A program made the position numbers and the translations under genes. The notes beneath the pieces are model-generated. The model did no database searches and was not told the origin of the DNA. It saw nothing but the letters and a program-made list of their open reading frames with translations. From positions 1 through 64,000 of the forward strand of contig NZ_WBZD01000044.1 of NCBI RefSeq assembly GCF_009720365.1: a DNA stretch of 64,000 bases, read 5' to 3'. The DNA is from Catellatospora paridis (GTDB lineage: Bacteria; Actinomycetota; Actinomycetes; Mycobacteriales; Micromonosporaceae). Below are positions 24,035 through 32,511 of this stretch, piece after piece. Position 1 is the first letter of the stretch; every line of letters starts with the position of its first letter.

Positions 24035-25090
24035 TCAGCGGTGGTAGCCGGTGGTGAGTTCGGTGCCGCGGTGGCGCCACTTGGGCTCCTTGTCCACGGT
24101 CTTGCCGGTGATGTTGCGCAGGCGGCGGATCATCGCGCCGTAAACGCCGCTGCCGGCCGAGGAGACGGTCGCGCCGGGCGGCTCGTCCATGAACGGCATG
24201 AACTTGTCCGGGAAGCCCGGCATGGTGCAGCCGATGCAGATGCCGCCGACGTTGGGGCAGCCGCCGATGCCGTTCATCCAGCCGCGTTTGGGCACGTTGC
24301 ACTTGACGACCGGCCCCCAGCAGCCGATCTTCACGATGCACTCGGGCGTGCCGTAGTGCGTGGCGAACTGGCCCTGCTCGTAGTAGCCGCCCCGGTCGCA
24401 GCCCTCGTGCACGGTCATCCCGAACAGCCACTGCGGGCGCAGCTTGTCGTCCAGCGGGATCATCGGCGCCTGCCCGGCCGCCTGGTAGAGCAGGTAGGTG
24501 ATGGTCTCGGCGAGGTTGTCCGGCTGGATCGGGCAGCCCGGCACGCACACGATCGGGATGCCCGCGGTCGAGCGCCAGTCCCAGCCCAGGTAGTCGGGCA
24601 CGCCCATGGCCCCGGTCGGGTTGCCCGACATGGCATGGATGCCGCCGTACGTGGCGCAGGTGCCCACCGCGAGCACCGCGAGGGCCTTGGGCGCGAGCCG
24701 GTCCAGCCACTCGCTGGTCGTGATCGGCTGCCCGGTGGCCGGGTCAGTGCCGAAGGCGGCCCAGTAGCCCTCCTCCTTGATCGACTCGTTCGGAATCGAA
24801 CCCTCGACGACGAGAACGAAGGGCTCCAACTCGCCCCGGTCAGCCTTGTGGAACCAGGCCATGAAGTCGTCTGCGCCGCCCTCGGGCCCGCACTCGAAGT
24901 CGATCAGCGGCCAGTGCACCGCGATCTTCGGCAGGCCCGGCAGCGCGCCGAGCGCGATCTCCTCGATGCTGGGCTGGGTCGCGGCGGTCAGCGCGACCGA
25001 GTCGCCGTCGCAGCTGAGCCCGGCGTTGATCCAGAGAATGTGGATCGGCTGCTCATCGGCCTGCGCAGGCTGCGCCTGTGTTGCGGTCAT
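24035..25090 (-). CDS. hhyS: [NiFe]-hydrogenase small subunit, group 1h
   Basis: The electron-transfer subunit with three Fe-S clusters, 351 aa. The N-terminal proximal-cluster motif is GLSCDGDSVALT. Asp30 stands where the second Cys of CxxC is found in other groups, giving the 3Cys/1Asp proximal cluster known for actinobacterial-type enzymes. Further ligands appear in GTCATYGG, CVPGCPIQPDN, HEGCDRGGYYEQG and KIGCWGPVVKCN...GGCPNVGGICIGC. No Tat signal is present, so the enzyme is probably cytosolic-facing. The ATG overlaps the SIS gene by 38 bp. Confidence 0.96.
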   Translation of the reverse strand: MTATQAQPAQADEQPIHILWINAGLSCDGDSVALTAATQPSIEEIALGALPGLPKIAVHWPLIDFECGPEGGADDFMAWFHKADRGELEPFVLVVEGSIPNESIKEEGYWAAFGTDPATGQPITTSEWLDRLAPKALAVLAVGTCATYGGIHAMSGNPTGAMGVPDYLGWDWRSTAGIPIVCVPGCPIQPDNLAETITYLLYQAAGQAPMIPLDDKLRPQWLFGMTVHEGCDRGGYYEQGQFATHYGTPECIVKIGCWGPVVKCNVPKRGWMNGIGGCPNVGGICIGCTMPGFPDKFMPFMDEPPGATVSSAGSGVYGAMIRRLRNITGKTVDKEPKWRHRGTELTTGYHR

Positions 25091-25811
25091 CTGCGAACAC
25101 CCCCTGTGCCGCCGACGGGCGGCTGTCCGCGCCGACCACCCCCAACTCCGCCACGGTCAGCTCCCACAGCACGTGGCAGGCGGTGGTCTGCGCTTCCTGG
25201 ATGCGGTGCACCGACGGCGACCGCACGACGAATAGGTGGTCGACGACGCCCGGCTCGGCCAGCCGTCCCCCGCCGCCCCCGCTGAACCCGACGGTGACCA
25301 TCCCGCAGCGGCGCGCCCGGTCGAACCCGGCGATCAGGTTCGGCGAGTTCCCGCTGGTCGAGAAACCCACGGCCACGTCACCGGGCCGGGCGTGCGCGGC
25401 CACCTGGCGGGCGAACACCGCCTCCACGCCGACGTCGTTGGCCAGCGCGCTGAGCACGGCCACGTCGGCGCTGAGCGCGTACGCCGAAAGCGAAGGCGCG
25501 CCGTAGCCGGCCGGCGGGGCCGCGAACAGGTCGGCGCAGGCCTGGGCGTCGGTCGCGCTGCCGCCGTTGCCGAACGCGAACAGCCGCCCGCCCGTGTCCA
25601 GCGCGACCGCCAGGTCCCGGGCGCAGGCCGCCAGCGCCTCGCCCTGCTCGGTGAGCACCTGGGCGCGCAGCAGCGCGGCCTCGCGCAGCTTGCCCGCGGT
25701 GGAGACGACCAGTTCCGCCGTTAACGCGTCCACGGTCGGCGCCGGTTGGGCGTACAGGAACGGGTACAGGGCGCCCAGGTGCGCCGGGGCGGCCCGGCCG
25801 GCAGTGCTCAC
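25053..25811 (-). CDS. SIS-domain protein (GmhA/phosphoheptose-isomerase-like) of the hydrogenase operon
   Basis: A sugar-isomerase-fold protein of 252 aa: LFAFGNGGSATDAQACADLF, a GmhA-type phosphosugar loop, then VGFSTSGNSPNLI and a C-terminal HRIQEAQTTACHVLWELTV. GmhA-like genes are regularly part of group 1h operons although no heptose pathway is near, so a maturation or ligand role is suspected (inference). The start is GTG at 25809-25811, overlapping the hypC-like stop (GTGA). Confidence 0.88.
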   Translation of the reverse strand: MSTAGRAAPAHLGALYPFLYAQPAPTVDALTAELVVSTAGKLREAALLRAQVLTEQGEALAACARDLAVALDTGGRLFAFGNGGSATDAQACADLFAAPPAGYGAPSLSAYALSADVAVLSALANDVGVEAVFARQVAAHARPGDVAVGFSTSGNSPNLIAGFDRARRCGMVTVGFSGGGGGRLAEPGVVDHLFVVRSPSVHRIQEAQTTACHVLWELTVAELGVVGADSRPSAAQGVFADDRNTGAACAGR

Positions 25812-26053
25812 CCGGCCACCTCCGGCAGCACCCGGATGGCCTCGCCGGCGTGCACCAGCACCGTGTCACCGGGCCGCGCGCTCACCAGCGCGACACTGAT
25901 CTCCTCCGGCCCCGCGCCCGCGTCGGCCAGCGCCAGCCCGCCGGCCAGCAGCAGCACCACGGTCGCCGGGACGGCGGTGTCCGAGCAGGTCACACAGGAC
26001 TCGCCGGCCCGGTCGCCCACGGCCCGCAGCTCCGCCGGAAGGGCGTGCCTCAT
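25808..26053 (-). CDS. HypC/HupF-like chaperone, atypical (CxxC, no N-terminal MC)
   Basis: An 81-aa OB-fold protein similar to HypC: CVTCSDTAVPATVVLLLAGG, then EEISVALVSARPGDTVLVHAGEAI. It lacks the MCLGIP start. Its cysteines are C20 and C23, so iron may be bound by this internal pair. Such a variant is typical of group 1h operons. It overlaps both SIS-domain genes by 4 bp. It probably serves HhyL specifically, with the canonical HypC at 15319 shared (inference). Confidence 0.85.
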   Translation of the reverse strand: MRHALPAELRAVGDRAGESCVTCSDTAVPATVVLLLAGGLALADAGAGPEEISVALVSARPGDTVLVHAGEAIRVLPEVAG

Positions 26054-26730
26054 GGCGTGGGCCCGTCCGGGCCGTGTTCCAGCAGCGCGTGGGTCAGTTC
26101 CCAGAGCAGGTGGTATGCCGAGACCTGCAGCTCGCGCAGCACGAGCGGGTCGTCGGCGGGCAGGGTGAGCAGGTGGTCCACCGGCGGCCCGGCCCAGAAC
26201 CGCCCGGCCAGCGCCACCGTGAGCAGCCCGCGCTCGCCCGCAGCGGCCAGTGCCGCGGCGACCGGCCCCGCCTCGCCCGGCCGCTTCTCGTCCGGCCGCT
26301 TCTCGTCCTGCAGTTTCGGGGAATCTGCGCCTTCGGCCGATCGCTTGAGCGCAGTTTCCCCGAAACTGCAGAGCGCAGCAGATACCGCACCACGCGGCGG
26401 CTCGCCGTCCCGTCGCGCCGGTGCGTCGCACACGGCCAGCGCGAGGTCGCCCGGCGCCGCGTGGCTTAGCCGGAAGGCGGCGCGGTCCGCGCGGTGGGCG
26501 ATCGCGGGCAGGGCGCGTTTGCCGACGATCACCGGGTGCACGAATTCGACCGCGATGTGATGGGCGTCGGCGTCGTCGTGCCCGAAGGCGTGCAGCACGC
26601 CGCCCGCCCGGAACCGCCGGGCCATCGCCGCGGCCGCTGCCACCAGGTCCGGAGCAGACCCGGCCAGGTCCACACCGGGCCGCTCGCGCCGCTGCGCGAG
26701 CGCCGTGGTGAGCACCGCGGCCGCGGTCAT
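26050..26730 (-). CDS. Second, degenerate SIS-like protein interrupted by a palindromic insertion
   Basis: First gene of the hydrogenase operon, 226 aa. The N-terminal half (ARRFRAGGVLHAFGHDDADAHHIAVEFVHP) and the C-terminal LRELQVSAYHLLWELTHALLEH align by eye with the SIS protein at 25053-25811. The phosphosugar loop is degenerate (GHDDADAHH for GNGGSATDA). The middle contains SFGETALKRSAEGADSPKLQ, encoded by an inverted-repeat element (26308-26371), and DEKRPDEKRP from a tandem 15-mer. These insertions keep the frame. It probably has no isomerase activity; a structural role is possible. Confidence 0.7.
   Translation of the reverse strand: MTAAAVLTTALAQRRERPGVDLAGSAPDLVAAAAAMARRFRAGGVLHAFGHDDADAHHIAVEFVHPVIVGKRALPAIAHRADRAAFRLSHAAPGDLALAVCDAPARRDGEPPRGAVSAALCSFGETALKRSAEGADSPKLQDEKRPDEKRPGEAGPVAAALAAAGERGLLTVALAGRFWAGPPVDHLLTLPADDPLVLRELQVSAYHLLWELTHALLEHGPDGPTP
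26277..26371. repeat. Palindromic element plus tandem 15-mer inside a coding sequence
   Basis: Two copies of CCGGCCGCTTCTCGT (26277-26291, 26292-26306) lie beside a hairpin element. The hairpin arms are 26308-26330 and 26349-26371, 23 bases each with one mismatch; the outer 16 are perfect and begin CTGCAGTTTCGGGGAA. The loop is 18 bases. It looks like a small interspersed palindromic element inserted in frame. Confidence 0.85.
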
Positions 26731-26848
26731 ACCTGCCCCCCGTGGCTAGGTTCCGTCCTGACTCACCATAGCGGCCTTATCACCACAAGAGCCGCGAATC
26801 GCCCTACCCTCCCCGGGCGCGGGTGGCGCGGCGTGGCGGGGGTACGCG

Positions 26849-27613
26849 ATGATGCGGCGCATGACGTCCGACCAGGAGCAACCCGAGTCCGCGCCCGAGG
26901 ACGCCGCGGCGGAGCCCGGCCCGGCCGACGCCCGGACTCCCGCACGCGGTCGCCGGCGCTGGTGGCGGGTCACCCGCCGCGTCGTGCTGCTGAGCGTGCT
27001 CGCCGCCCTGCTGGCGCTCGTGGGCAGCATCGGCTGGGTGCGCTGGCAGGCCTCCGGGCACGTGTACGCGATCGACGACGTACCCGAGGCCCCGGTCGCC
27101 CTGGTGCTGGGCGCGCAGGTGCACGACAACGGCTCGCCCTCCGGATTCCTGGAGGCGCGGCTGGACATCGCGCGCCGCCTCTACGAAACCGGCAAGGTGC
27201 GCGCGGTGCTGGTCTCCGGCGACCACGGCCGGTGGACCTACGACGAGCCGGACGCCATGCGCCAGTGGCTGATCGAACGCGGCGTGCCGGACCGCAAGGT
27301 GGTCGCCGACCACGCCGGGTTCGACACGTACGACTCCTGCCAGCGGGCCGTCCGCGTGTTCGGGGTGCGGCAGCTGATCGTGATCACGCAGAGCTACCAC
27401 ATCGACCGGGCCGTGGCGCTGTGCCGCGACGCCGGCATCGAGGCCACCGGGGTGGGCGACGACACCGCCCGGCGCTTCGGCACCTTCTGGACCAAGGCGG
27501 TCGTCCGCGAGCAGGGCGCCTGCGTCAAGGCCATGCTGGACGTGGTCACCGGCCGCGACCCGGTGTTCCTGGGCCGCCACGAGACCGGCGTCGAGGACGC
27601 CCTGCGCGACTAG
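26849..27613 (+). CDS. SanA/YdcF-family (DUF218) membrane protein
   Basis: A 254-aa protein with an acidic disordered N-terminus, one transmembrane helix (about 48-68) and a DUF218 domain: VALVLGAQV, a conserved Asp/Gly loop, AVLVSGDHG, DEPDAMRQWL, DTYDSCQRA, ITQSYHIDRAVALCRDAGI. E. coli SanA (vancomycin sensitivity) and ElyC are relatives linked to envelope integrity. Starts at 26849, 26852 or 26861 are all possible. It is divergent from the hydrogenase operon. Confidence 0.88.
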   Translation: MMRRMTSDQEQPESAPEDAAAEPGPADARTPARGRRRWWRVTRRVVLLSVLAALLALVGSIGWVRWQASGHVYAIDDVPEAPVALVLGAQVHDNGSPSGFLEARLDIARRLYETGKVRAVLVSGDHGRWTYDEPDAMRQWLIERGVPDRKVVADHAGFDTYDSCQRAVRVFGVRQLIVITQSYHIDRAVALCRDAGIEATGVGDDTARRFGTFWTKAVVREQGACVKAMLDVVTGRDPVFLGRHETGVEDALRD

Positions 27614-27784
27614 GTCGTGCTTCCTAAGGCTGGCCTGGTGCGGGTCTGGTTTGGTCACGATGTGGTGTCCCCGTGGAGCAGATACCCGCCGCTCGGGCGG
27701 ACCTGACCGATACCGAGTGGGTCGTGCGGGCCGGCGGAGAAACGCCGCCCGGAATGCGGTTGTCGCAACTCGGATACTGGACGC

Positions 27785-28711
27785 ATGTCTGACGTGCTGC
27801 GGTCTCTTGCCCGCCCCGAGGTCCTCGGCAGGTTGGTCGAGCGGGAGTGGGGTGTGCCGGTCGGGCAGGTGGTGCTGCACCGGTCCCTGGCCAACGACGT
27901 CTACCGGGTGGACCCGGGCCACATCCTGAAGGTCTACCGGCATGGCTGGCGAACTCCGGAGGAGGTCGCGTGGGAATGCGACCTGATCACGCATCTGGCC
28001 GATGAGGGCATACCGGTCGCGCCGGTGACGCGGCGTATAGACGGCGCGATGAGTGGGGTGTGGCAGGCCCCGGAGGGGCCTCGTCCGCTCGTTCTGCTGG
28101 AGCAGATCGCCGGGCGCCGTCCTGAACCGCCATTCGCTCCCGGTCTGCACCGGGCGCACGGGCGCCTGATGGCCCGGATCCATGCCTCGGGCGACTCGTT
28201 CGTCTCCACGCACCGCCGCCGACCCCGTGATCTGGCCACGATGCTGGAGGAGCCCCTGGCTCAGGTGGTCCCGCTGCTGTCGGGGGCCGACCGGGACTCG
28301 GTGACGCGGATCGCCGCCGCAGCCCGCATCGGGTTGACGGACAACCCGCCGACCTGGGGTGTCTGTCACGGCGATGCGACCATGGACAACGTCCTGGTCG
28401 TCGACGGAACTGACGCCGAACCTGATCTCGTGGTGTTCGACTTCGACCTCGCCGGGAAGGGCCACACCGCGTCGGACTTCCCCTTCGGTGTGAAGAACTG
28501 GGAGCACTTCCTCGCCGGCTACACCGAACTGCGGCCGGTCACCCCTGCGGACCTGGCAGCCGAGCCGTGGATCGACGCCATCGCCCTGATCGCCCGTCTC
28601 CGGTTCCATCTGATCGCGAAACCCGCCTGGCGCGGCGCGGAGTCTAAGGCCGAAGGCTGGCTGGACCGAACCCTGTCCGAGCTGCGGGAACTCGCCGACC
28701 GACAGCTGTGA
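27785..28711 (+). CDS. Aminoglycoside phosphotransferase-family kinase
   Basis: A 308-aa protein-kinase-like phosphotransferase (APH/ChoK fold). HILKVYRHGW is the ATP-binding Lys strand, WGVCHGDATMDNVLV the catalytic Brenner-type loop and LVVFDFDLAGKG the metal-binding DFD. Substrate unknown; it is not clearly a resistance enzyme. The ATG follows an intergenic region of about 170 bases with no clear ribosome site, so the transcript may be leaderless or nearly so. Confidence 0.87.
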   Translation: MSDVLRSLARPEVLGRLVEREWGVPVGQVVLHRSLANDVYRVDPGHILKVYRHGWRTPEEVAWECDLITHLADEGIPVAPVTRRIDGAMSGVWQAPEGPRPLVLLEQIAGRRPEPPFAPGLHRAHGRLMARIHASGDSFVSTHRRRPRDLATMLEEPLAQVVPLLSGADRDSVTRIAAAARIGLTDNPPTWGVCHGDATMDNVLVVDGTDAEPDLVVFDFDLAGKGHTASDFPFGVKNWEHFLAGYTELRPVTPADLAAEPWIDAIALIARLRFHLIAKPAWRGAESKAEGWLDRTLSELRELADRQL

Positions 28712-28748
28712 GATGGTATTGATCTCGAAGCTGGCGACCTGACGACGA

Positions 28749-28761
28749 CGGGCTTCGCCCG
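28749..28761. terminator. Short hairpin between convergent genes
   Basis: CGGGC-TTC-GCCCG lies between the ends of the phosphotransferase (+) and SDR (-) genes. The stem is only 5 bp with no U-tract, so it is at best a weak terminator. Confidence 0.35.
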
Positions 28762-28763
28762 GC

Positions 28764-29597
28764 TCAAAGGCCCGCGGAGACGTGCAGCCGGGCCGCGGTG
28801 ACGTCCTCGAACTCCTTCATGCGGGCAGCCAGGGCCATGGTGAGGAACTGCCCGGCGTCCTCGCCGATCGGCAGCCGCAGCGGCGGCTCGGCGAGCCCGG
28901 CCAGGCGGTGCACCGCCTCGGCGAACAGCTCCGGCGGGTTGAGCTCCGGGTTGCCGTGCATCGCCCGCAGCCCGGCGATCATCGGTCCGGCGACCGGCGC
29001 GTAGGCGTCCACGCGCTGCCTGGGCAGGGCCGCCGACGTGCCGTACAGGGTGCTGAAGCCGCCGGGTTGCACGATGGTGACCTTCACCCCCAGGTGCGCG
29101 GACTCCTGCGCCAGTGACTCGGCCAGGCCCTCCAGCGCGAACTTGCTCGTCGTGTACGCCGCCAGTCCCGGGAACGGCACCGCGCCGGCGACCGAGGAGA
29201 CGAACACCGCGTGCCCGCCGCCCTGCGCCCGCCACAGCGGCAGCACGAGGCGGGCCAGCCGCCACGGCCCGAAGACGTTGGTCGCGAACTGCGCCTCCAG
29301 CTCGCCGTCGGAGACCTCCTCCACCGCGCCGCACTGCCCGTATCCGGCGTTGTTGACGAGCACGTCGACGCCGCCGAAGCGCTGCGCCGCGGCGTCCACC
29401 ACGGCCGCACAGGCGACCGGGTCACACACGTCCAGAGCCTGCACGAGCACCGTGTCCGGGTGCCGGTCGGCCAGGTCGGCCAGCGTCTCGGGCCGGCGGG
29501 CGGTGGCCACCACCCGCTCACCCGCCCGCGCCAGCCGCTCCACCAGCGCCCGGCCCAGCCCGGTCGAGCATCCCGTCACCAGCCAGCGTCGTGCCAT
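28764..29597 (-). CDS. Short-chain dehydrogenase/reductase
   Basis: A classical SDR, 277 aa: TGCSTGLG NAD(P) loop at residues 8-15, VLVNNAGYG, catalytic Ser in VSSVAG and YTTSK (Tyr/Lys). The Arg-rich turn after the second strand (TARRPETL) suggests NADP. The ATG at 29595-29597 has AGGGGTGG upstream. Substrate unknown; it has no operon partner. Confidence 0.92.
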   Translation of the reverse strand: MARRWLVTGCSTGLGRALVERLARAGERVVATARRPETLADLADRHPDTVLVQALDVCDPVACAAVVDAAAQRFGGVDVLVNNAGYGQCGAVEEVSDGELEAQFATNVFGPWRLARLVLPLWRAQGGGHAVFVSSVAGAVPFPGLAAYTTSKFALEGLAESLAQESAHLGVKVTIVQPGGFSTLYGTSAALPRQRVDAYAPVAGPMIAGLRAMHGNPELNPPELFAEAVHRLAGLAEPPLRLPIGEDAGQFLTMALAARMKEFEDVTAARLHVSAGL

Positions 29598-29685
29598 CGG
29601 TGCCACCCCTCGCGTTCTGACGGCCCGCTGCGGACCGTTCGGGTGACCAGACTGGCAGCGGATATAAATGCCCGGCAATGTAAGA

Positions 29686-30336
29686 TTACGGACGGGAATG
29701 ATTGCGCCACGTTGCGTGAGTCACGATCGCGAGCGGTACGCCGACCAGCGCGACCAGCCACCCGCCGAGCACATCGGAGGGCCAGTGGACCACCAGCGCC
29801 ACCCGGCTCGCCCCCACCAGCACCGCCCAGCCGCCGACCACCGCCACCAGCCCGAGCCGCTGCCAGCGTGCCCGCAGCCGGGGCCAGACCAGCACGAGCA
29901 GCAGCAACGCCGCGGTCGCGAAGTGGCTGGTGTGTCCGGACGGATAGGACCAGCCGGCCGCCCAGGCCAGCATGTCGTCGGGCCGGCGCCGGGCCACGAG
30001 CGCGTGCACGGTCAGGCGCAGCGCCGCGCTGGCCACCACGGCGGCGCACACGAAAGCCAGCTGCGCCAGCAGCCGGCGGCGCAGCAGGAGCCCGAGCGTG
30101 AATGCGAGCACCGACAGCAGCACCACGGTGTCACCGGTGCGGGTGACCGCGGCCATCACCGCCCGCCACATCGGATACTCCAGCGCGAGCCGGTGCGCGG
30201 CCGCGCTGACGACGGCATCCTGCTCGACCAGCGGGGGCCAGGTGGCCTCGACCGCGACGGTCAGCAGGGCGTACCCCGCCACGGCGGCAGCGGCCGTCCA
30301 CAGCCAACGGCGGCGCGCGTCGATGTGCACCAGCAT
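29686..30336 (-). CDS. PAP2-family membrane phosphatase
   Basis: An integral membrane lipid phosphatase, 216 aa, about six helices. The three PAP2 motifs are present: ARRRPDD, YPSGHTSHF and SRVALVVHWPSDVLGG. Likely substrates are undecaprenyl diphosphate or other lipid phosphates. It stands alone. Confidence 0.92.
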   Translation of the reverse strand: MLVHIDARRRWLWTAAAAVAGYALLTVAVEATWPPLVEQDAVVSAAAHRLALEYPMWRAVMAAVTRTGDTVVLLSVLAFTLGLLLRRRLLAQLAFVCAAVVASAALRLTVHALVARRRPDDMLAWAAGWSYPSGHTSHFATAALLLLVLVWPRLRARWQRLGLVAVVGGWAVLVGASRVALVVHWPSDVLGGWLVALVGVPLAIVTHATWRNHSRP

Positions 30337-30369
30337 GGTGATTTCTTACCGCCCGGCGGTGACGCCGGT

Positions 30370-30389
30370 CACCCGGGGGTCCCCCGGTG
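30370..30389 (-). terminator. GC hairpin downstream of the MerR gene
   Basis: A compact CCGGG/CCCGG inverted repeat with a GC-rich loop lies about 11 bases after the MerR stop and before the PAP2 start. A weak candidate terminator. Confidence 0.35.
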
Positions 30390-30399
30390 GGCCGCGACC

Positions 30400-31035
30400 T
30401 CAGCCCGCGCGGCGGCGGGCCCGGCGCGCGGCCAGCTCGTCGGTGACGCCGAGTGGCAGCACGGCCGGCGCGAACGGGGTGACCGTCGCCTCCTCGACCT
30501 CGGTGCCGCGTTCGGCGGGCAGGTGCGACAGCGAGCCCTGGATCTCCTTGAACGCGCCGCCGATGGCTATGCCGAACACGCCCTGCCCGCCCTGCAGCAG
30601 GTCCACGACCTCCTCCGGCGAGCGGCAGTCGTACACCGAGGTGCCGTCGGAGATGAGCGTGATGGTGGCCAGGTCGTCGGCATCGTAAGCGCGCAGCGTC
30701 TCGATGGCGCGGCGGATGTTCTGCAGCGACACCCCGGCGTCCAGCAGGCGTTTGACCACCTTCAGCACGACCAGGTCGCGGAACGAGTAGAGCCGCTGGG
30801 TGCCCGAGCCGGACGCGTCCCGGATGCTCGGCACCACCAGCCCGGTGCGGGCCCAGTAGTCCAGCTGCCGGTAGCTGATGCCGACCGCGTGGCAGGCCGT
30901 AACGCCCCGATAGCCGAGCGAACCGCCCTGCACGTCCGAGTCGGCATCCTCCGCCACGCCGCCGCGCAACGCGGCCGCACCGCCGGGACGACCTGGGTCA
31001 CTGCCAGGCGACTGCGGATCATGGAGCTGGTTCAT
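30400..31035 (-). CDS. MerR-family regulator (Rv1830 type)
   Basis: A 211-aa regulator with a MerR DNA-binding domain: YRGVTACHAVGISYRQLDYW, then TQRLYSFRDLVVLKVVKRLLDAGVSLQNIR. A C-terminal domain contains DGTSVYDCRSPEEVVDLLQGG. It matches the last gene of the mycobacterial Rv1822-Rv1830 locus. The ATG at 31033-31035 is preceded by GGGAGG. A TATAGG on the minus strand at 31070-31075 could be its -10 box. Confidence 0.9.
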   Translation of the reverse strand: MNQLHDPQSPGSDPGRPGGAAALRGGVAEDADSDVQGGSLGYRGVTACHAVGISYRQLDYWARTGLVVPSIRDASGSGTQRLYSFRDLVVLKVVKRLLDAGVSLQNIRRAIETLRAYDADDLATITLISDGTSVYDCRSPEEVVDLLQGGQGVFGIAIGGAFKEIQGSLSHLPAERGTEVEEATVTPFAPAVLPLGVTDELAARRARRRAG

Positions 31036-31172
31036 GCGACTACCTCCCGCCGAGTGTCGACCTGGCCAGCCTATAGCGGATGGTGCCGACCGGCGGGGAG
31101 GCAACGCTGCGACACGCCACATTCGAGTCCCGGAGCGTCACTTTTCAGTGACTGGGTCGTTAGCGGTGCCCG

Positions 31173-31637
31173 CTAGCTCGCGAAGTCCTCCGGCCGGACC
31201 TGCTCCAGGAACTCCCGGAACTTCTCGACCTCGTCCTCCTGCTCGTCCGGGATGATGATGCCGGCCTCGTCGAGGACCTTCTCGGCACAGCGCACCGGGG
31301 CGCCCACCCGCAACGCCAGGGCGATCGCGTCACTGGGCCGCGCGGACACCCGCACCGAGTCGCCGATGAGCAGGTCGGCGTAGAAGATGCTGTCCTTCAG
31401 TTCGACGATCTCCACGGCCTTCAGCGGCGCCGACAGCGCCTGCAGCAGGTCCCGGAGAAGATCGTGGGTGAGCGGCCGGGCCGGCTTCACGCCCTGCTGC
31501 TCGTAGGCGATCGCCGTCGCCTCCACCGCGCCGATCCAGATCGGCAGGTAGCGGTCCCCCTCCACCTCACGCAGCAGGACGATCGGCTGGTTGGTGGGCA
31601 GTTCGACCCTTACCCCGATCACGCTCAGCTCGCGCAC
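31173..31637 (-). CDS. Bifunctional-nuclease-domain protein (BFN/DUF151)
   Basis: A 154-aa cytosolic protein of the BFN family (mycobacterial Rv1829 type): VIGVRVELPTNQPIVLLRE, PIWIGAVEATAIA, TYP-like FYADL, and RPSDAIALALRVGAPV. An acidic C-terminal tail follows. The family has reported nuclease-type activity in plants; its bacterial role is unclear. The GTG start has GGAGG seven bases upstream. Confidence 0.92.
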   Translation of the reverse strand: MRELSVIGVRVELPTNQPIVLLREVEGDRYLPIWIGAVEATAIAYEQQGVKPARPLTHDLLRDLLQALSAPLKAVEIVELKDSIFYADLLIGDSVRVSARPSDAIALALRVGAPVRCAEKVLDEAGIIIPDEQEDEVEKFREFLEQVRPEDFAS

Positions 31638-31773
31638 CGTCTCGCCTCCGTCGCGTCTGCCTGGGGCCGGTGTCCTTCGGGTCCGCCTCGCGGCGAACCT
31701 TGTGACACTGCCTCTCAGCCTCTTCTACTGCACGCTACACGCCCACGTGCACCCTCGGCTCGTACGACCGCCG

Positions 31774-32511
31774 TCAGCCGCCGAGCGCGTCGTTGAGCCC
31801 GGAACGCAGCAGCGCCACGTGCAGGCGCTGCGACAGAACGGTCAGCTCACGCATCGCCTCGGCCGCCCGCGCGCGGGCCGTGGGGTCCTGCTGGCGCATC
31901 AGCGGGGCCACCAGCTGTGCGTAGAGTCCGGCCTCCCGGTCCGCCGCGACCCGGTACGCGCGCAGGTGCCGGGGCTCGACGCCGTACTCGGCGAGCTGGC
32001 CGGCCACCTCGGCGACCGCCAGGGCGTCGCCGTCGAACCACTCCCCTGCCCGGGCGGTGACCAGCCCGTGCCGCTCCAGGTCGGCCAGCAGCGCCTCGGT
32101 GATCCCGGCGCGGTGGCACAGCTCCTGGCGGCGCAGGCGCTCGTCGACGGGCTCCGCCACGGCCTCGGGCCGGTGGTCGTCGCCGACCGCGACCAGGGTC
32201 GGGCGCACCTGGGTCAGGTGGGCGCCTTCGGACAACTGCTCGCGGATGACGCGCAGGGGCAGATACTGGTCACGCTGCGCGGCAAGGATGAATCGCAGCC
32301 GCGCTACATCGTCGCGGCTGTATTTGCGGTAGCCGGACGACGTCCGCTGCGGCTCCACCAGACCCTCCGTCTCGAGGAACCGCAACTTCGAGATGGTGAT
32401 GTCCGGAAAGTCGGAACGCAGCAGCCCGAGCACCTCGCCGATGCTCATCAGCGCCTGTGCCCGCGCCGCCCCGTTCCCGCCGCCGGCCGACGCCGGCACC
32501 GCAGCTGTCAT
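31774..32511 (-). CDS. ftsR: MerR-family regulator FtsR
   Basis: A 245-aa regulator with MerR HTH: MSIGEVLGLLRSDFPDITISKLRFLE, GYRKYSRDDVARLRFILAAQRDQYLPLRVI. The C-terminal region is long and helical. This matches Rv1828/FtsR, known in Corynebacterium to activate ftsZ. It overlaps garA by 4 bp (ATGA), the conserved order. Confidence 0.92.
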   Translation of the reverse strand: MTAAVPASAGGGNGAARAQALMSIGEVLGLLRSDFPDITISKLRFLETEGLVEPQRTSSGYRKYSRDDVARLRFILAAQRDQYLPLRVIREQLSEGAHLTQVRPTLVAVGDDHRPEAVAEPVDERLRRQELCHRAGITEALLADLERHGLVTARAGEWFDGDALAVAEVAGQLAEYGVEPRHLRAYRVAADREAGLYAQLVAPLMRQQDPTARARAAEAMRELTVLSQRLHVALLRSGLNDALGG

